A stretch of DNA of 55,930 nt from Verrucomicrobiaceae bacterium. Its GTDB lineage: Bacteria > Verrucomicrobiota > Verrucomicrobiia > Verrucomicrobiales > Akkermansiaceae. The stretch is taken from positions 1-55,930 of the forward strand of contig JAIXQH010000053.1 in assembly GCA_027484055.1 (NCBI GenBank). Reading direction: 5' to 3'. A program made the position numbers and the translations under genes. How positions within the stretch are numbered: position 1 is the first letter of the stretch; every line of letters begins with the position of its first letter. Under the pieces are notes generated by a model that worked only from the letters and a program-made list of their open reading frames with translations, was not told the DNA's origin and made no database searches. Of this stretch, positions 45,053 through 54,298 are shown piece by piece.

Positions 45053-45091
45053 TCCTTTCACCGTAACCAACTAACCCCGAACGCAACCGCC

Positions 45092-45196
45092 ATGGGCTCC
45101 ATCAAGAAACGCCGTAAAACGAAGATCAATAAACACAAGCGCAAGAAGCGCATGAAGCAGAACCGCCATAAAAAGCGTCTCCGCTACAAGTCCTAA
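45092..45196 (+). CDS. bS22/mS38-like small ribosomal protein (AURKAIP1/COX24 type)
   Basis: 34-aa, extremely basic protein starting MGSIKKRRKTKINKHKRKKR and ending KKRLRYKS. The MGSxxKKRRKxxxKHKxRK pattern matches the COX24/AURKAIP1 domain and mycobacterial bS22, which sit in the small ribosomal subunit near the decoding region. It is too short for standard ORF calling. It lies 39 bp after hisG and is followed by a strong terminator, so the two may be cotranscribed. No clear Shine-Dalgarno (acgcaaccgcc). Confidence 0.8.
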   Translation: MGSIKKRRKTKINKHKRKKRMKQNRHKKRLRYKS

Positions 45197-45235
45197 TCGG
45201 CTTGCCGAGCAGGATTGATCGGAATTTACCTATGG

Positions 45236-45270
45236 CCAGAGACTCTTCACCGGGTCTCTGGCTTTTTTTC
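45236..45270 (+). terminator. Intrinsic terminator after the bS22-like gene
   Basis: Perfect 8-bp stem ccagagac/gtctctgg (45236-45243, 45254-45261) followed by a run of seven T. Confidence 0.92.
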
Positions 45271-45292
45271 GTGGAAAGGGGATTTATAAGGG

Positions 45293-46090
45293 ATGAATTT
45301 GCAGGTGATGGTGGATTTCCAAGTGCTGGATGAGTCGGCAGACTGGATCGTGGTGGATAAGCCTGCACCCTTGATCGTGCATCCGGCGAATCGGCAGAGC
45401 GAGCCGACTTTGTTGGGAGGGCTGGAGCAATTGTTGGCCTATGAGCTGGCGACAGGCGGGGACTTGGGGATCATCACGCGTCTAGACCGGGAGACGAGTG
45501 GCGTGGTGTTGATTTCCAAACACAAGGCGGCTGCACGTGAGCTGGGCTGGATTTTCGAGCGGCGTCAGGCGCGGAAGGAGTATTTAGCGATCGTGAACGG
45601 CTGGCCAGTGCAGGATGAATGGGTGTGCGAGGAAGGAATTATAAGAGCAGGGGAACTGGGCCCTTCGGAAATCTGGGTGAGACAGGTGGTGAGCGAGAGG
45701 GGGAAGGACTGCCGGACACGGTTCCGAGTGGAGCGGCGATTTGAGCGGGAAGAGGGGCGTTTTTCGGTGATTCGTTGTTTTCCAGAGACGGGGAGGATGC
45801 ATCAGATCCGAGTGCATCTGGCGTCGGGGGGATTTCCCATCGTGGGGGATAAGCTCTATTCAAGAAATGGCGCGGAATACCTAGAGTGGATGGGGCAGGG
45901 CTGGACGCCAGACCTACAAGAACGGCTGATTCTACCGAGACATGCGCTCCACGCGGCTGGTTTGGCGATTTCTTGGCTCGGGGCAGAGTACCGGTGGAAA
46001 GCTGAAATGAGTGGGGATCTAGAGGCCTTTTGCGAGGGAGAAGTCGTCACGCTGAGCGAGAGGGTTGTCATTTGGAATCGGGGTGAATAA
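45293..46090 (+). CDS. RluA-family pseudouridine synthase
   Basis: 265-aa RNA-modifying enzyme. VVDKPAPLIVHPANRQ and the catalytic GIITRLDRETSGVVLISKHK (Asp65) identify the RluA family; RCFPETGRMHQIRVHLASGG is the second family motif. No N-terminal S4 domain. The target position in rRNA or tRNA cannot be assigned. It is followed 9 bp later by the NIF3-like gene, a likely operon. Confidence 0.92.
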   Translation: MNLQVMVDFQVLDESADWIVVDKPAPLIVHPANRQSEPTLLGGLEQLLAYELATGGDLGIITRLDRETSGVVLISKHKAAARELGWIFERRQARKEYLAIVNGWPVQDEWVCEEGIIRAGELGPSEIWVRQVVSERGKDCRTRFRVERRFEREEGRFSVIRCFPETGRMHQIRVHLASGGFPIVGDKLYSRNGAEYLEWMGQGWTPDLQERLILPRHALHAAGLAISWLGAEYRWKAEMSGDLEAFCEGEVVTLSERVVIWNRGE

Positions 46091-46099
46091 GGTTTTTGG

Positions 46100-46855
46100 A
46101 TGGTTTCACTGAAGGAAGTCGTCGAATTCTTGGATCAGGAGCTCAATACATCAGGAATCTCTGATTATCCTGGCGCGGTAAATGGCCTGCAGCTTGAAAA
46201 TGGTGGGGAAATCTGCCGCGTAGTGGCTGCGGTTGACGCTTCATTATCGGTAATTCAAGCGGCGGCTGCGGGCGGACCGGGACTCTTGGTCGTGCACCAT
46301 GGGATCTTTTGGCAGGGGGTGCAGCCTGTGACAGGGGCGTATTACCGGAAGCTGAAGATCGCAATGGACGCAGGGCTCGCGATATACTCGTCTCACCTAC
46401 CGCTCGATCTGCACCCGGAATTTGGGAATAATCCCTTATTTGCCCAAGCGATCGGAATGAAAAATATTGAACCATTTCTCTTACACAAGGGCTCGCCGAT
46501 GGGCGTGAGAGGGAATTGGCAAGGTTCGCGCAAAATGTTAGCCCAGCGCCTCCAAGACGAGCTGGGCGGCCCCGTGCATCTATGCCCAGGAGGGCAGGAA
46601 GAAATTGCAAGCATCGGCCTGATCACCGGAGGGGCGGGCAGTGAAGTGGCCAAAGTAGCCTTAACAGGAGTGGACACATTTATCACCGGAGAAGGCCCGC
46701 ACTGGAGCTACTCCCTAGCCGAAGAGCTGGGAATCAATCTGTTCTATGCAGGGCATTACGCGACAGAAACCTACGGGGTAAAGGCGATTTCTAAGCGAAT
46801 TTCAGGGCTATTTAAGCTGCCATGGAGCTTTCAAGATCACCCGACTGGGCTCTAA
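46100..46855 (+). CDS. NIF3-like dinuclear metal-centre protein
   Basis: 251-aa YbgI/NIF3 family protein. Metal-ligand motifs: GPGLLVVHHGIFWQGV, YSSHLPLDLHPEFGNNPLF and, near the C-terminus, GEGPHWSY and YAGHYATETYGV. Family members form hexameric toroids with two metals; some have GTP cyclohydrolase-type activity, but the general function is unsettled. Complete. It is the last gene before the AT-rich block. Confidence 0.9.
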   Translation: MVSLKEVVEFLDQELNTSGISDYPGAVNGLQLENGGEICRVVAAVDASLSVIQAAAAGGPGLLVVHHGIFWQGVQPVTGAYYRKLKIAMDAGLAIYSSHLPLDLHPEFGNNPLFAQAIGMKNIEPFLLHKGSPMGVRGNWQGSRKMLAQRLQDELGGPVHLCPGGQEEIASIGLITGGAGSEVAKVALTGVDTFITGEGPHWSYSLAEELGINLFYAGHYATETYGVKAISKRISGLFKLPWSFQDHPTGL

Positions 46856-47027
46856 GTCGTTGATAATCAGATGTTATAAAGCTCTCCGCGTCAAGATTAG
46901 GGGATTCGGTATTATCGATTCAGCGAGAAATAAAAATTTGACACGGCCATAAAAGAGCGACTCAGGAAAAAAGGTCGATGTTGAGCCTTATAGAGGGAAA
47001 GATAATCCGGTTTCAGGTAAAAAAGTC

Positions 47028-47056
47028 TTGATCATAGCCCGAGTGCCCCTTTAAAT
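47028..47056 (+). promoter_or_regulatory. Promoter of tRNA-Gly
   Basis: TTGATC (47028-47033), 17-bp spacer, TTAAAT (47051-47056). Transcription would start near 47063, about 7 bp before the tRNA. The preceding 170 bp (from 46856) are AT-rich with nothing else recognised. Confidence 0.6.
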
Positions 47057-47069
47057 AGAACTCGAAAGC

Positions 47070-47143
47070 GCGGGCATAGCTTAGTGGTAAAGCGCTATCC
47101 TTCCAAGTTAGACATGCGGGTTCGATTCCCGCTGCCCGCTCCA
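47070..47143 (+). tRNA. tRNA-Gly (anticodon TCC)
   Basis: 74-nt cloverleaf with encoded CCA: acceptor gcgggca/tgcccgc, D arm gctt...aagc, anticodon loop cttccaa (TCC), T arm gcggg-ttcgatt-cccgc, discriminator T. The anticodon stem ctatc/gttag has one T-T mismatch; otherwise it is well paired. It stands at the left border of the AT-rich block. Confidence 0.92.
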
Positions 47144-47173
47144 ACATTCGCCAAGTTTAATAGTCCCTCCATC

Positions 47174-47815
47174 ATGAAAAAAAACATTTCATCCATCATT
47201 CTCAGTTCCACAATGGGACTACTCTCAGCTAATGCTGCAGCAACTTCGGCGGAGTTATTGGCCTCTGTAAAAAACGCCGTTTCAGCTAACAAGTCTGAAG
47301 TCGTTGAAATCGTCTCGAAGGAAGTCCTCGCGAATCCACAGTGCGCCTGCGAAATAGTAAGCGGCGCGATTGAAGGATCAAAGGCAAGCGCCGACACAGT
47401 AGCTGCAATCGTCGAATCTGCGATTTTAGCTGCTCCTGACCAAGTTGACTTAGTGACCAAATGCGCTCTAAAAACCGCTCCTGATGCTAGCTCAGAAGTC
47501 TACGCAATGGTGGCAAAGCTAGACCTCAATGCCGGCGAAAGCTCTAAAGCAGCTACGGTGGTAACTAAAAAACCAGGCAACAACGTATTAGATTTCCCTG
47601 CTGGTCCTGACTACGGAAATGACGTCGTCAATGTTGTTGGCCCAGCAGTCGGTCTGTCTTCCGGCACCGCTGGTGGCGGTGGTGCTGGAACGATCGTGAT
47701 CGATCAGGGTGGCGGTTCGGGAGGAAATGGCTCCACTGGCACTGGCGGCGGCGGCACTGGTGGCATCGTTATTATACCGCCAGTGGTGAGCCCGAATCAG
47801 CCAAAGTCAAACTGA
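47174..47815 (+). CDS. Secreted Ala-rich/Gly-rich protein of unknown function
   Basis: 213 aa from ATG 47174 with signal peptide MKKNISSIILSSTMGLLSAN (cleavage after AAA). The middle has three similar helical segments of about 30 residues (EVVEIVSKEVLANPQCACEI, AAIVESAILAAPDQVDLV, EVYAMVAKLDLN) with a Cys pair. The C-terminus is a low-complexity glycine linker (GGGSGGNGSTGTGGGGTGG) ending IVIIPPVVSPNQPKSN. No family is recognised. It lies just after tRNA-Gly and before the outer-membrane barrel gene, so it may belong to the polysaccharide export set. Confidence 0.7.
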   Translation: MKKNISSIILSSTMGLLSANAAATSAELLASVKNAVSANKSEVVEIVSKEVLANPQCACEIVSGAIEGSKASADTVAAIVESAILAAPDQVDLVTKCALKTAPDASSEVYAMVAKLDLNAGESSKAATVVTKKPGNNVLDFPAGPDYGNDVVNVVGPAVGLSSGTAGGGGAGTIVIDQGGGSGGNGSTGTGGGGTGGIVIIPPVVSPNQPKSN

Positions 47816-47869
47816 TCCTGTTTTATTCAAATCTCCCCCCCTCTATAATTCTTTCACAATCGAATTCTT

Positions 47870-49078
47870 ATGAAACGTAAATTTTCACCGATAGCGCTAA
47901 TGATGGCGGTAGCTGGCACTTGTTCAGCACAAAGTCTTTACCATAAAGGTAGTGAAGCCCAAGACTCAGTACCCCTCACTTTCACAGTGGGTGCACAAAT
48001 GACCTATGATGATAACGTAGCACCTGGTGAGCTAACAAAAAATAGTTCACTTGGGTTCAACCCATATGTCGGCGCTTCGTTTATTACAATCACACCACAA
48101 ACAACTTGGAATGTATACGTGAGGCTCGGATTGGTTTACTTGTTTGATGCACCTCCCGAAATTGACGACATAACAAGCCAATCAAGAGCAGGCATCAATT
48201 TTACTCATCGGTTCAGCGAACGACTGAGATTCACCAGCGAAAACTTCCTAGCTTATGAACTAGAGCCTGACTTTGCCAACGGCATAGGAGCTTCAAGAAG
48301 ACTTGGAGCATTTTTTGCTTGGTCGACGAATAATTCCATAGGTTATCGCTGGACTGAGCGTTTTGGTAACTATGTCGGGCTTTCTGTAAGCGGAGTTAAC
48401 TACGACGTTCCTAATAATGACCGCTTGACTTGGGAACTATACAATCAGTTTCGTTACCAACTAGGACCACAGACCATTTTAACTGGTGATTATCGCTATT
48501 CACAAACAACGGGTGATGGTGATGCAGCAGACTCAACCAACCAGTTCCTTCTTGTGGGCGTAGAACAGCGCTTTTCACCTACAATGATCGGGGTGGCGCG
48601 CGTTGGAGCACAATTTCGAGACGTGGATGATGGTACCAGCTTGACCAGTCCTTATGCAGAGCTTGCGTTGAATACCTCTGTCAATAAAGCGTTCAGCCTT
48701 AGAGCCTTCACTCGCTATGGCATTGAATCAGGTGATACAGTGAGATTCTATGATAATAAATTTACCGACTATAACGAAAGACAAACGCTTCGGGTCGGAG
48801 TGTCTAGTGATTATGTAATATCACCGTCATTATCATTATTTGGCGGAATCGATTATGTGCCAACAACGTTCGCAAGTGGCAGAAATGCGGATAACACACA
48901 ATATACGGGCGGCGATCTAAATGAAGACATTTTTAACGCATTTATCGGAGTCTCGGTTAAAATTAATGAGATGCTGACAGCAACTGCCTCTTATAACTAC
49001 ACAAACTCCTCTTCTGATTTTGACAACCAGACATTCGAACGCAATAGAATTAGTATCGGCGTCAGTGCACAGTTCTGA
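47870..49078 (+). CDS. Outer-membrane beta-barrel protein of the exopolysaccharide locus
   Basis: 402 aa with signal peptide MKRKFSPIALMMAVAGTCSA. The mature part is a series of alternating amphipathic strands (TFTVGAQMTYDDNVAPGEL at the start, ISIGVSAQF at the end, terminal Phe), so an integral barrel of perhaps 16-18 strands. The YDDNV start is common in EpsL/PEP-CTERM-locus barrels. A strong terminator follows. It precedes Wzz/BY-kinase and a short OPX protein, so a role as export pore is inferred. Confidence 0.78.
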   Translation: MKRKFSPIALMMAVAGTCSAQSLYHKGSEAQDSVPLTFTVGAQMTYDDNVAPGELTKNSSLGFNPYVGASFITITPQTTWNVYVRLGLVYLFDAPPEIDDITSQSRAGINFTHRFSERLRFTSENFLAYELEPDFANGIGASRRLGAFFAWSTNNSIGYRWTERFGNYVGLSVSGVNYDVPNNDRLTWELYNQFRYQLGPQTILTGDYRYSQTTGDGDAADSTNQFLLVGVEQRFSPTMIGVARVGAQFRDVDDGTSLTSPYAELALNTSVNKAFSLRAFTRYGIESGDTVRFYDNKFTDYNERQTLRVGVSSDYVISPSLSLFGGIDYVPTTFASGRNADNTQYTGGDLNEDIFNAFIGVSVKINEMLTATASYNYTNSSSDFDNQTFERNRISIGVSAQF

Positions 49079-49121
49079 GATTAATAGTCTTAAAGTAGTT
49101 ATTAGAATATAAGCACTTATC

Positions 49122-49157
49122 AAAAAACTCCCGCAATGAATCATTGCGGGAGTTTTT
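49122..49157 (+). terminator. Intrinsic terminator
   Basis: Perfect 14-bp arms (49126-49139 and 49141-49154, aactcccgcaatga/tcattgcgggagtt) flanked by A- and T-runs. It separates the barrel gene from the Wzz/kinase gene, so the latter needs its own promoter or read-through. Confidence 0.92.
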
Positions 49158-49199
49158 GTTTGATTGGTAATTTCAAAGAAATAGGTTAATTTAAAATCA

Positions 49200-51359
49200 A
49201 TGAACACTTCAGCTCCAGCCCCAAATGAGAGTGCGCTTCACGCAATAGATTATTGGCAAGTCATCAAAAATCGCTATGGCATCATTCTGCTGACCTTACT
49301 TCTAGTCTTTATGACAGCAGCGGTCATCACCTATGTCATGCCAAAAAAGTATGAGAGTCAGGCCGTCATAGAACTTAAGCAGCGATCCCAAGGCATATCA
49401 CCGTTTGAGGGCGACAGTCGCTCGTATGGTTCTAGCCCAGTAACGGCCAATTTCTTTGGAACCGAATTTGAAAAAATCAAAAGTAGTAATTCACTAGCAA
49501 AAGTAGTAGAGAATCTAGAACTTGTTAACCGCTGGGGAGTTGACAAGGAAAACGCAATTCAAATTCTCAAAGGAATTATTGTAACGAATAATATTAGAGG
49601 CACCGACCTAATATCAATTACAGTGCGCCATACTGATAAAGAAGATGCTCGAAATGTAACCGCTGAAGTCGCGAGAGCTTACAAGACATATCGTACAGAA
49701 ATAGAAAGTCGGGATATTGATAAAGGCTTGTATGAACTAAATAAAGCCGTTCGTGAGCAAGAAGATAAAGTGGAAGAACGCCGTAAAGTTTTAACCACCA
49801 TAGCAAGGACAAAAGGTATTATCTACAAAGGACAAGATTCGTTTTATGGGCAGTCTGGAGTAGATGAAGATCAAGGTGCAAGAAATGCTCTACAAACATA
49901 TAACGAGCTTGAGCGGGAGAAGTTACAATTAGAGAGTCAAATAACAAGCTTGTTACGTTACGATGCAGATCAATTAATGGTTTATGCAGCTGGTTTAGAT
50001 CTACCAGATAATATTATTAAGAACCTATATCCTCAGTATCTCGAAGCGACGAGAAATTTAACTTCACTGAAAATAAGTGGCTTAGGGGATAGGCATCCCA
50101 CAGTTTTGGCGGCCACAGAGCAGATTAGTGGAATGAAGAAACAACTTGCTGAAGGTGTTGTCAACTTAAGAGCAACATTGCAAGCCAAAGTAGATTTAGC
50201 AAGTGATAGTCTAAAAAGTATTGGCGCAATGAAAGACAACACCAGAGAAGAAGCGATTAAACGAGGCTTAGATGCACAAGATTACGTGGATGCCAAAAGA
50301 GACTTCGAAACAGATCAAGCTCTTCTTAGTCAAATGAAATTGAAAAAAGTGGGTGAAGACATCAATAGTAAAAAAATTGATGAAAGCATAATCGTTCACG
50401 AAGAACCACAAATAGCCCAAGGCCCGTCTAGTCCAAACGTGACACTCAATCTGGTTCTAGGTGCCGTCGTAGGTCTAATATTTGGCGTAGGCATAGCATT
50501 CTTTCTCGAATACTTGGACACATCTGTTAAAAGCCTTGAAGATGTTGAAAGATATCTACAAGTGCCAGTCTTAGCCGTGATACCTAAAGACGTGGGAATC
50601 CTTCACAAACAAAGTGGAATGAGTCCCGATTCCGAGGCATACAGAATTCTACGAACCAACATTGAATTCAATAGAAAGAACCCAGAAGACAACGCGATCA
50701 CAGTGGTATCTGGCGGCGCTGGTGAAGGCAAATCGACTACCCTAGTCAATTTAGCATATATATGTGCCCAAGGCGGATATACAACTTTAATGATTGATGC
50801 TGACTTGCGGCGTCCAAGATTGCACACATTTTTTGACATTAATAATTCCGTTGGACTAACCAACTATCTTACCACGGAGTTAATGCTGGAAGATGTCATC
50901 TTGCAAACGCCAGTTGATAATCTTTATTTCATGCCATCAGGCATTTTACCTGCAGATGCAGCAGGTATCCTTAATTCACGTAGGATGTCAGAACTAATTC
51001 AGGATGTTAAACAAAGATTTGATTTAGTGCTAGTTGATAGCCCGCCAATTTTAGGTGTGAGCGACGCTTCGGTGCTCGCCAGTGAAGTCGATTTAACAAT
51101 GATCGTCGTTCAGCATAGAAAACTCCCTAGGAACATGTTACTGAGAGTGAAACAAGCTGTAGAAAATGTGGGTGGAAATGTAATCGGCGTTGTCTTAAAT
51201 AATGTTGATGTGAGAAGTGATAGTCAATACCAGTACTATACAAGCTACTATACTTATTATGCACCTGCAGAATCTCATATTGGTGCTGAACCAATTAGTA
51301 ATACCAGCTCAGTAAAGCCAAGCAGTCAAAATCGAAATAACACCAGCGAACTCTATTAA
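49200..51359 (+). CDS. Wzz-type polysaccharide co-polymerase fused to BY-tyrosine kinase
   Basis: 719-aa inner-membrane protein controlling polysaccharide polymerisation and export. TM1 is about residues 28-49 (GIILLTLLLVFMTAAVITYV), then a long periplasmic coiled-coil part (about 50-415), then TM2 about 417-440 (LGAVVGLIFGVGIAFFLEYL). The kinase follows: Walker A SGGAGEGKSTTLVNLA (about residue 505), A' LMIDADLRRPRLH and B LVLVDSPPILGVSD. The tail carries a tyrosine cluster (QYQYYTSYYTYYAP), the expected autophosphorylation site. Complete, PCP-2a class. It is followed 10 bp later by the OPX gene. Confidence 0.92.
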   Translation: MNTSAPAPNESALHAIDYWQVIKNRYGIILLTLLLVFMTAAVITYVMPKKYESQAVIELKQRSQGISPFEGDSRSYGSSPVTANFFGTEFEKIKSSNSLAKVVENLELVNRWGVDKENAIQILKGIIVTNNIRGTDLISITVRHTDKEDARNVTAEVARAYKTYRTEIESRDIDKGLYELNKAVREQEDKVEERRKVLTTIARTKGIIYKGQDSFYGQSGVDEDQGARNALQTYNELEREKLQLESQITSLLRYDADQLMVYAAGLDLPDNIIKNLYPQYLEATRNLTSLKISGLGDRHPTVLAATEQISGMKKQLAEGVVNLRATLQAKVDLASDSLKSIGAMKDNTREEAIKRGLDAQDYVDAKRDFETDQALLSQMKLKKVGEDINSKKIDESIIVHEEPQIAQGPSSPNVTLNLVLGAVVGLIFGVGIAFFLEYLDTSVKSLEDVERYLQVPVLAVIPKDVGILHKQSGMSPDSEAYRILRTNIEFNRKNPEDNAITVVSGGAGEGKSTTLVNLAYICAQGGYTTLMIDADLRRPRLHTFFDINNSVGLTNYLTTELMLEDVILQTPVDNLYFMPSGILPADAAGILNSRRMSELIQDVKQRFDLVLVDSPPILGVSDASVLASEVDLTMIVVQHRKLPRNMLLRVKQAVENVGGNVIGVVLNNVDVRSDSQYQYYTSYYTYYAPAESHIGAEPISNTSSVKPSSQNRNNTSELY

Positions 51360-51369
51360 ATAGAATAGT

Positions 51370-51939
51370 ATGAATATAAAATTAAAAATAGCGGCATTAT
51401 TTTTACTAGTCGCGTCTATATTATGCCCAATATCAGTTGGGCAGATATTACCTGGGAAAGCGGTTCAAATAACAATTCAAGGCGTTCCTTCTGAAGAAAA
51501 ATCAAGGATTGATGGTATATATCCAGTATCAGACTCAGGTTATATTAACATGCCATACATTGACACAGTCCATGCAGCTGGATTGAGAAATGAGGATTTA
51601 GCTGTATCAGTGCAGTCAAGATATAAAAGCTTGGGGATCTACACTAATCCTACAATACAGGTTCTCTCAAACACAGGTGATAAAATTGATGAAAAAATGA
51701 TCTATCTTGGAGGGCAGGTAAGAGCTCCAGGTCCGAAACCATATAGTCAAGGACTGACGCTTTATCAGGCAGTACAAGCTGCTGGTGGAGCTAATGAGTT
51801 TGGTAGCATGAAACGAGTCCGGATTTTCAGAGGTGGCAAAGCCGTCGAGTATGATCTATCCCAACCACAGTTTATGACCGTTCCTGTACAGCCAAATGAC
51901 ACAATTGAAGTTCCTCAAAAGAATGTGTTTGGTCAATAG
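51370..51939 (+). CDS. Short polysaccharide export (OPX/Wza-like) protein
   Basis: 189 aa. Signal peptide MNIKLKIAALFLLVASILCP; a lipobox is not clear. The poly-export domain (YPVSDSGYINMPYIDTVHAA and SIGIYTNPTIQVLS-like) is followed by one SLBB domain (YLGGQVRAPGPKPYSQGLTL, YQAVQAAGGANEFGSMKRVR). It lacks the extra domains and C-terminal amphipathic helix of E. coli Wza, so it cannot form its own outer-membrane pore; the barrel encoded at 47870 could supply this. Likely one operon with the Wzz/kinase gene. The next 120 bp are AT-rich and empty. Confidence 0.88.
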   Translation: MNIKLKIAALFLLVASILCPISVGQILPGKAVQITIQGVPSEEKSRIDGIYPVSDSGYINMPYIDTVHAAGLRNEDLAVSVQSRYKSLGIYTNPTIQVLSNTGDKIDEKMIYLGGQVRAPGPKPYSQGLTLYQAVQAAGGANEFGSMKRVRIFRGGKAVEYDLSQPQFMTVPVQPNDTIEVPQKNVFGQ

Positions 51940-52063
51940 TAATAGCATTAAGTTAAAGACGATAATTATTAATTTAATATCTTAATTTCTTCTTCAAGAA
52001 AGTTTGAATCAATTAATTTAGACGTATTTAGATTAATCATATACACAGTTACTTTAGGAATTA

Positions 52064-54298
52064 ATGAAATATCATTATTTATTAAAAGTAATAGTAGTCG
52101 CTACTTTGTTTTTAGCTTCCCCACTTCTTCATGGTGATCCTATAAATCTTAATGAAGTCGCAAAAAAAGTAGCAGTGATGCTGCAAAATAGGCACTACTC
52201 GAATATTAAATTTAATTCTGAGTTAGGTGAAAAATTTCTACAAAACTATTTTTCAAGCTTAGACAGTGATCACATATATTTTACTCAAGACGATGTAAAT
52301 GATCTGACACTTAAATACTCAAAAAGACTGCATTCAATGATTTTAGAAGGCGCCTCATCGGAAGTCGCCGAAGATATATTCAGCCGTTATAAAGTAAGAT
52401 TAAATGAAATGATGGTAACTTGCGAAAAGCATTTATCTTCTCGTATTAATTTATCTACAGATGAAACGGTTATTGTTAACGGGAAGCGCCAAAATTGGCC
52501 AAAAGATCACGTAAATCTAGAAGAGAGTTGGATTGCCAATATTAAAAAATCTCTTATCGCTAAGTTTTTAGCTAAGATGAGTTTAATTCAAGAACCAGAT
52601 ACTGTTGACGATAAAGTCCGCGAGAACTTACTTAACGAATCATTCAATGAGCTATTAGTAGAGGTCAAGAGCAATTATTTAAATACGATCAATACTGATT
52701 CTAATGAAATTGCTAATATATTCTTAAGCGCGTTAGTAAAGGTTTATGACCCTCATTCTGATTATATGACAAATACGGAATCAAATCAATATTTTGATAC
52801 CCTAAAAGCTGAAATGATTGGTATCGGAATTGATTTTCATAAAGATATTCATGGCGACATCCGTGTGAATAAAGTGTTTAAAAATACTAGCGCGGAGCGA
52901 AGCCATAATATCAAGATCAACGATCGATTAGTAGGTATAGATACGTTAAGTTCTGGAACTGGGGAAACCATGCTCAGTTTTGATGGATTGCCACTATTGA
53001 CTGTAATTGATCTTCTGCGTGGTAAGGAAAATACTTCATTAGCTTTAAAAATTGAGAGATCAGAATCGGGAACCATCCAACTAAAAACAGTAGTTTTGAC
53101 TCGAACTAAATTTAGATTGGACAGTGAGCAGGCAAGCGGAGTTATAATTCAAATAAAAAATAATAGTAATGATCATTACAAAATAGGATTTATCACGCTA
53201 CCTTCGTTTTATACAGACTTTAACTTGGGTAAAATCAGAAGTTCATTTGATGTAGAAAAAATTCTATTAAAAATGATGGATGAAAATATAGATGGATTAA
53301 TCTTTGATGTCAGACACAATAGTGGTGGATCCCTAGAAGAAGCGAAAAAAGTTGCTAGTCTTTTCATTAAGAACGGGCCGATCGTTCAAGTTAAAGATAA
53401 TCTTGGCCGGGTTCAGGTTAAGTACAATGATAGTGGTAAGGCGCTGTATAGTGGTCCTTTAGTTGTTTTGACGGATAGCTATAGTGCTTCAGCTAGTGAA
53501 ATTGTGGCGGGTGCTTTACAGGATTATAATAGAGCTGTTATTGTAGGAGACCAATCGACTTTTGGTAAAGGCAGTATTCAGCAGTCAATGGATATAGGTC
53601 GAGAATTACCGCTCTTTGCGACACGTGAAAAAGCAGGTTCTCTAAAATTAACCATCCAGAAGTTTTATCGTCCCTCTGGACAATCTACTCAGATTGAAGG
53701 TGTTAAGTCTGACTTGAACCTGCCTAATATGAATGATGGTATCGAACGAGGAGAACGTGCTTTGCCTTACTCTTTGAAGTATGATCGAATTCGTCCAGCT
53801 GTTGGCATTGAACCACTAGATAAAGACGACTTATTTTTATCTCAATTACAAAGACTGAGTTCTGAAAGAATAAATGAGAGTAAAGAATTTTCAATTATAA
53901 TCAATGAATCAATGAAGTATAAAAAATATTTAAATGCTAACCTTATCTCATTAAATATAAATACAAGATTAGCGGATATGTATGTTGAAGCCACCAATGC
54001 TAAATTACGCGATAAAAAAATGTTATTTTATCTGTCGGTATTTATTGAAAATAATTCAAACCGATTGACCTTCCTCAAAGTATCGGCTGATGATTTTAAT
54101 CAAAATAATATTTACGAAGATTATGACTCATTTTCAAAGCGTGATTATCTCCCAAGTCGCTTAACTTTTCAAGTTGATTCCGGACGATCTGTTAAATATC
54201 CGCTTGCTCTTGATCCTTCCGAAAGAGAAGTCATAGAAATAATGAAAAATTTAATAGATTTTACTGAAAGGGCAAAAGTTGCTAAGCATAATAACTAA
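52064..54298 (+). CDS. Tail-specific (C-terminal processing) protease, Prc-like
   Basis: 744-aa periplasmic S41A protease. The N-terminus VVATLFLASPLLHG is a signal peptide. Domains: N-terminal helical (YFSSLDSDHIYFTQDDVNDL), PDZ (about residues 255-340, AEMIGIGIDFHKDIHGDIRV), catalytic with SYSASASEIVAGALQDYNRA (Ser about 473) and STFGKGSIQQSM (Lys about 502), then a C-terminal DUF3340-like helical part. The Ser-Lys dyad is present. AT-rich coding like its neighbours. The stop overlaps the next start by one base (TAATG). Confidence 0.9.
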   Translation: MKYHYLLKVIVVATLFLASPLLHGDPINLNEVAKKVAVMLQNRHYSNIKFNSELGEKFLQNYFSSLDSDHIYFTQDDVNDLTLKYSKRLHSMILEGASSEVAEDIFSRYKVRLNEMMVTCEKHLSSRINLSTDETVIVNGKRQNWPKDHVNLEESWIANIKKSLIAKFLAKMSLIQEPDTVDDKVRENLLNESFNELLVEVKSNYLNTINTDSNEIANIFLSALVKVYDPHSDYMTNTESNQYFDTLKAEMIGIGIDFHKDIHGDIRVNKVFKNTSAERSHNIKINDRLVGIDTLSSGTGETMLSFDGLPLLTVIDLLRGKENTSLALKIERSESGTIQLKTVVLTRTKFRLDSEQASGVIIQIKNNSNDHYKIGFITLPSFYTDFNLGKIRSSFDVEKILLKMMDENIDGLIFDVRHNSGGSLEEAKKVASLFIKNGPIVQVKDNLGRVQVKYNDSGKALYSGPLVVLTDSYSASASEIVAGALQDYNRAVIVGDQSTFGKGSIQQSMDIGRELPLFATREKAGSLKLTIQKFYRPSGQSTQIEGVKSDLNLPNMNDGIERGERALPYSLKYDRIRPAVGIEPLDKDDLFLSQLQRLSSERINESKEFSIIINESMKYKKYLNANLISLNINTRLADMYVEATNAKLRDKKMLFYLSVFIENNSNRLTFLKVSADDFNQNNIYEDYDSFSKRDYLPSRLTFQVDSGRSVKYPLALDPSEREVIEIMKNLIDFTERAKVAKHNN

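Noticed and set aside
46937..46960. TTGACA box as a second tRNA-Gly promoter
   Set aside because: No -10 element at a suitable distance; the pair at 47028/47051 fits better.
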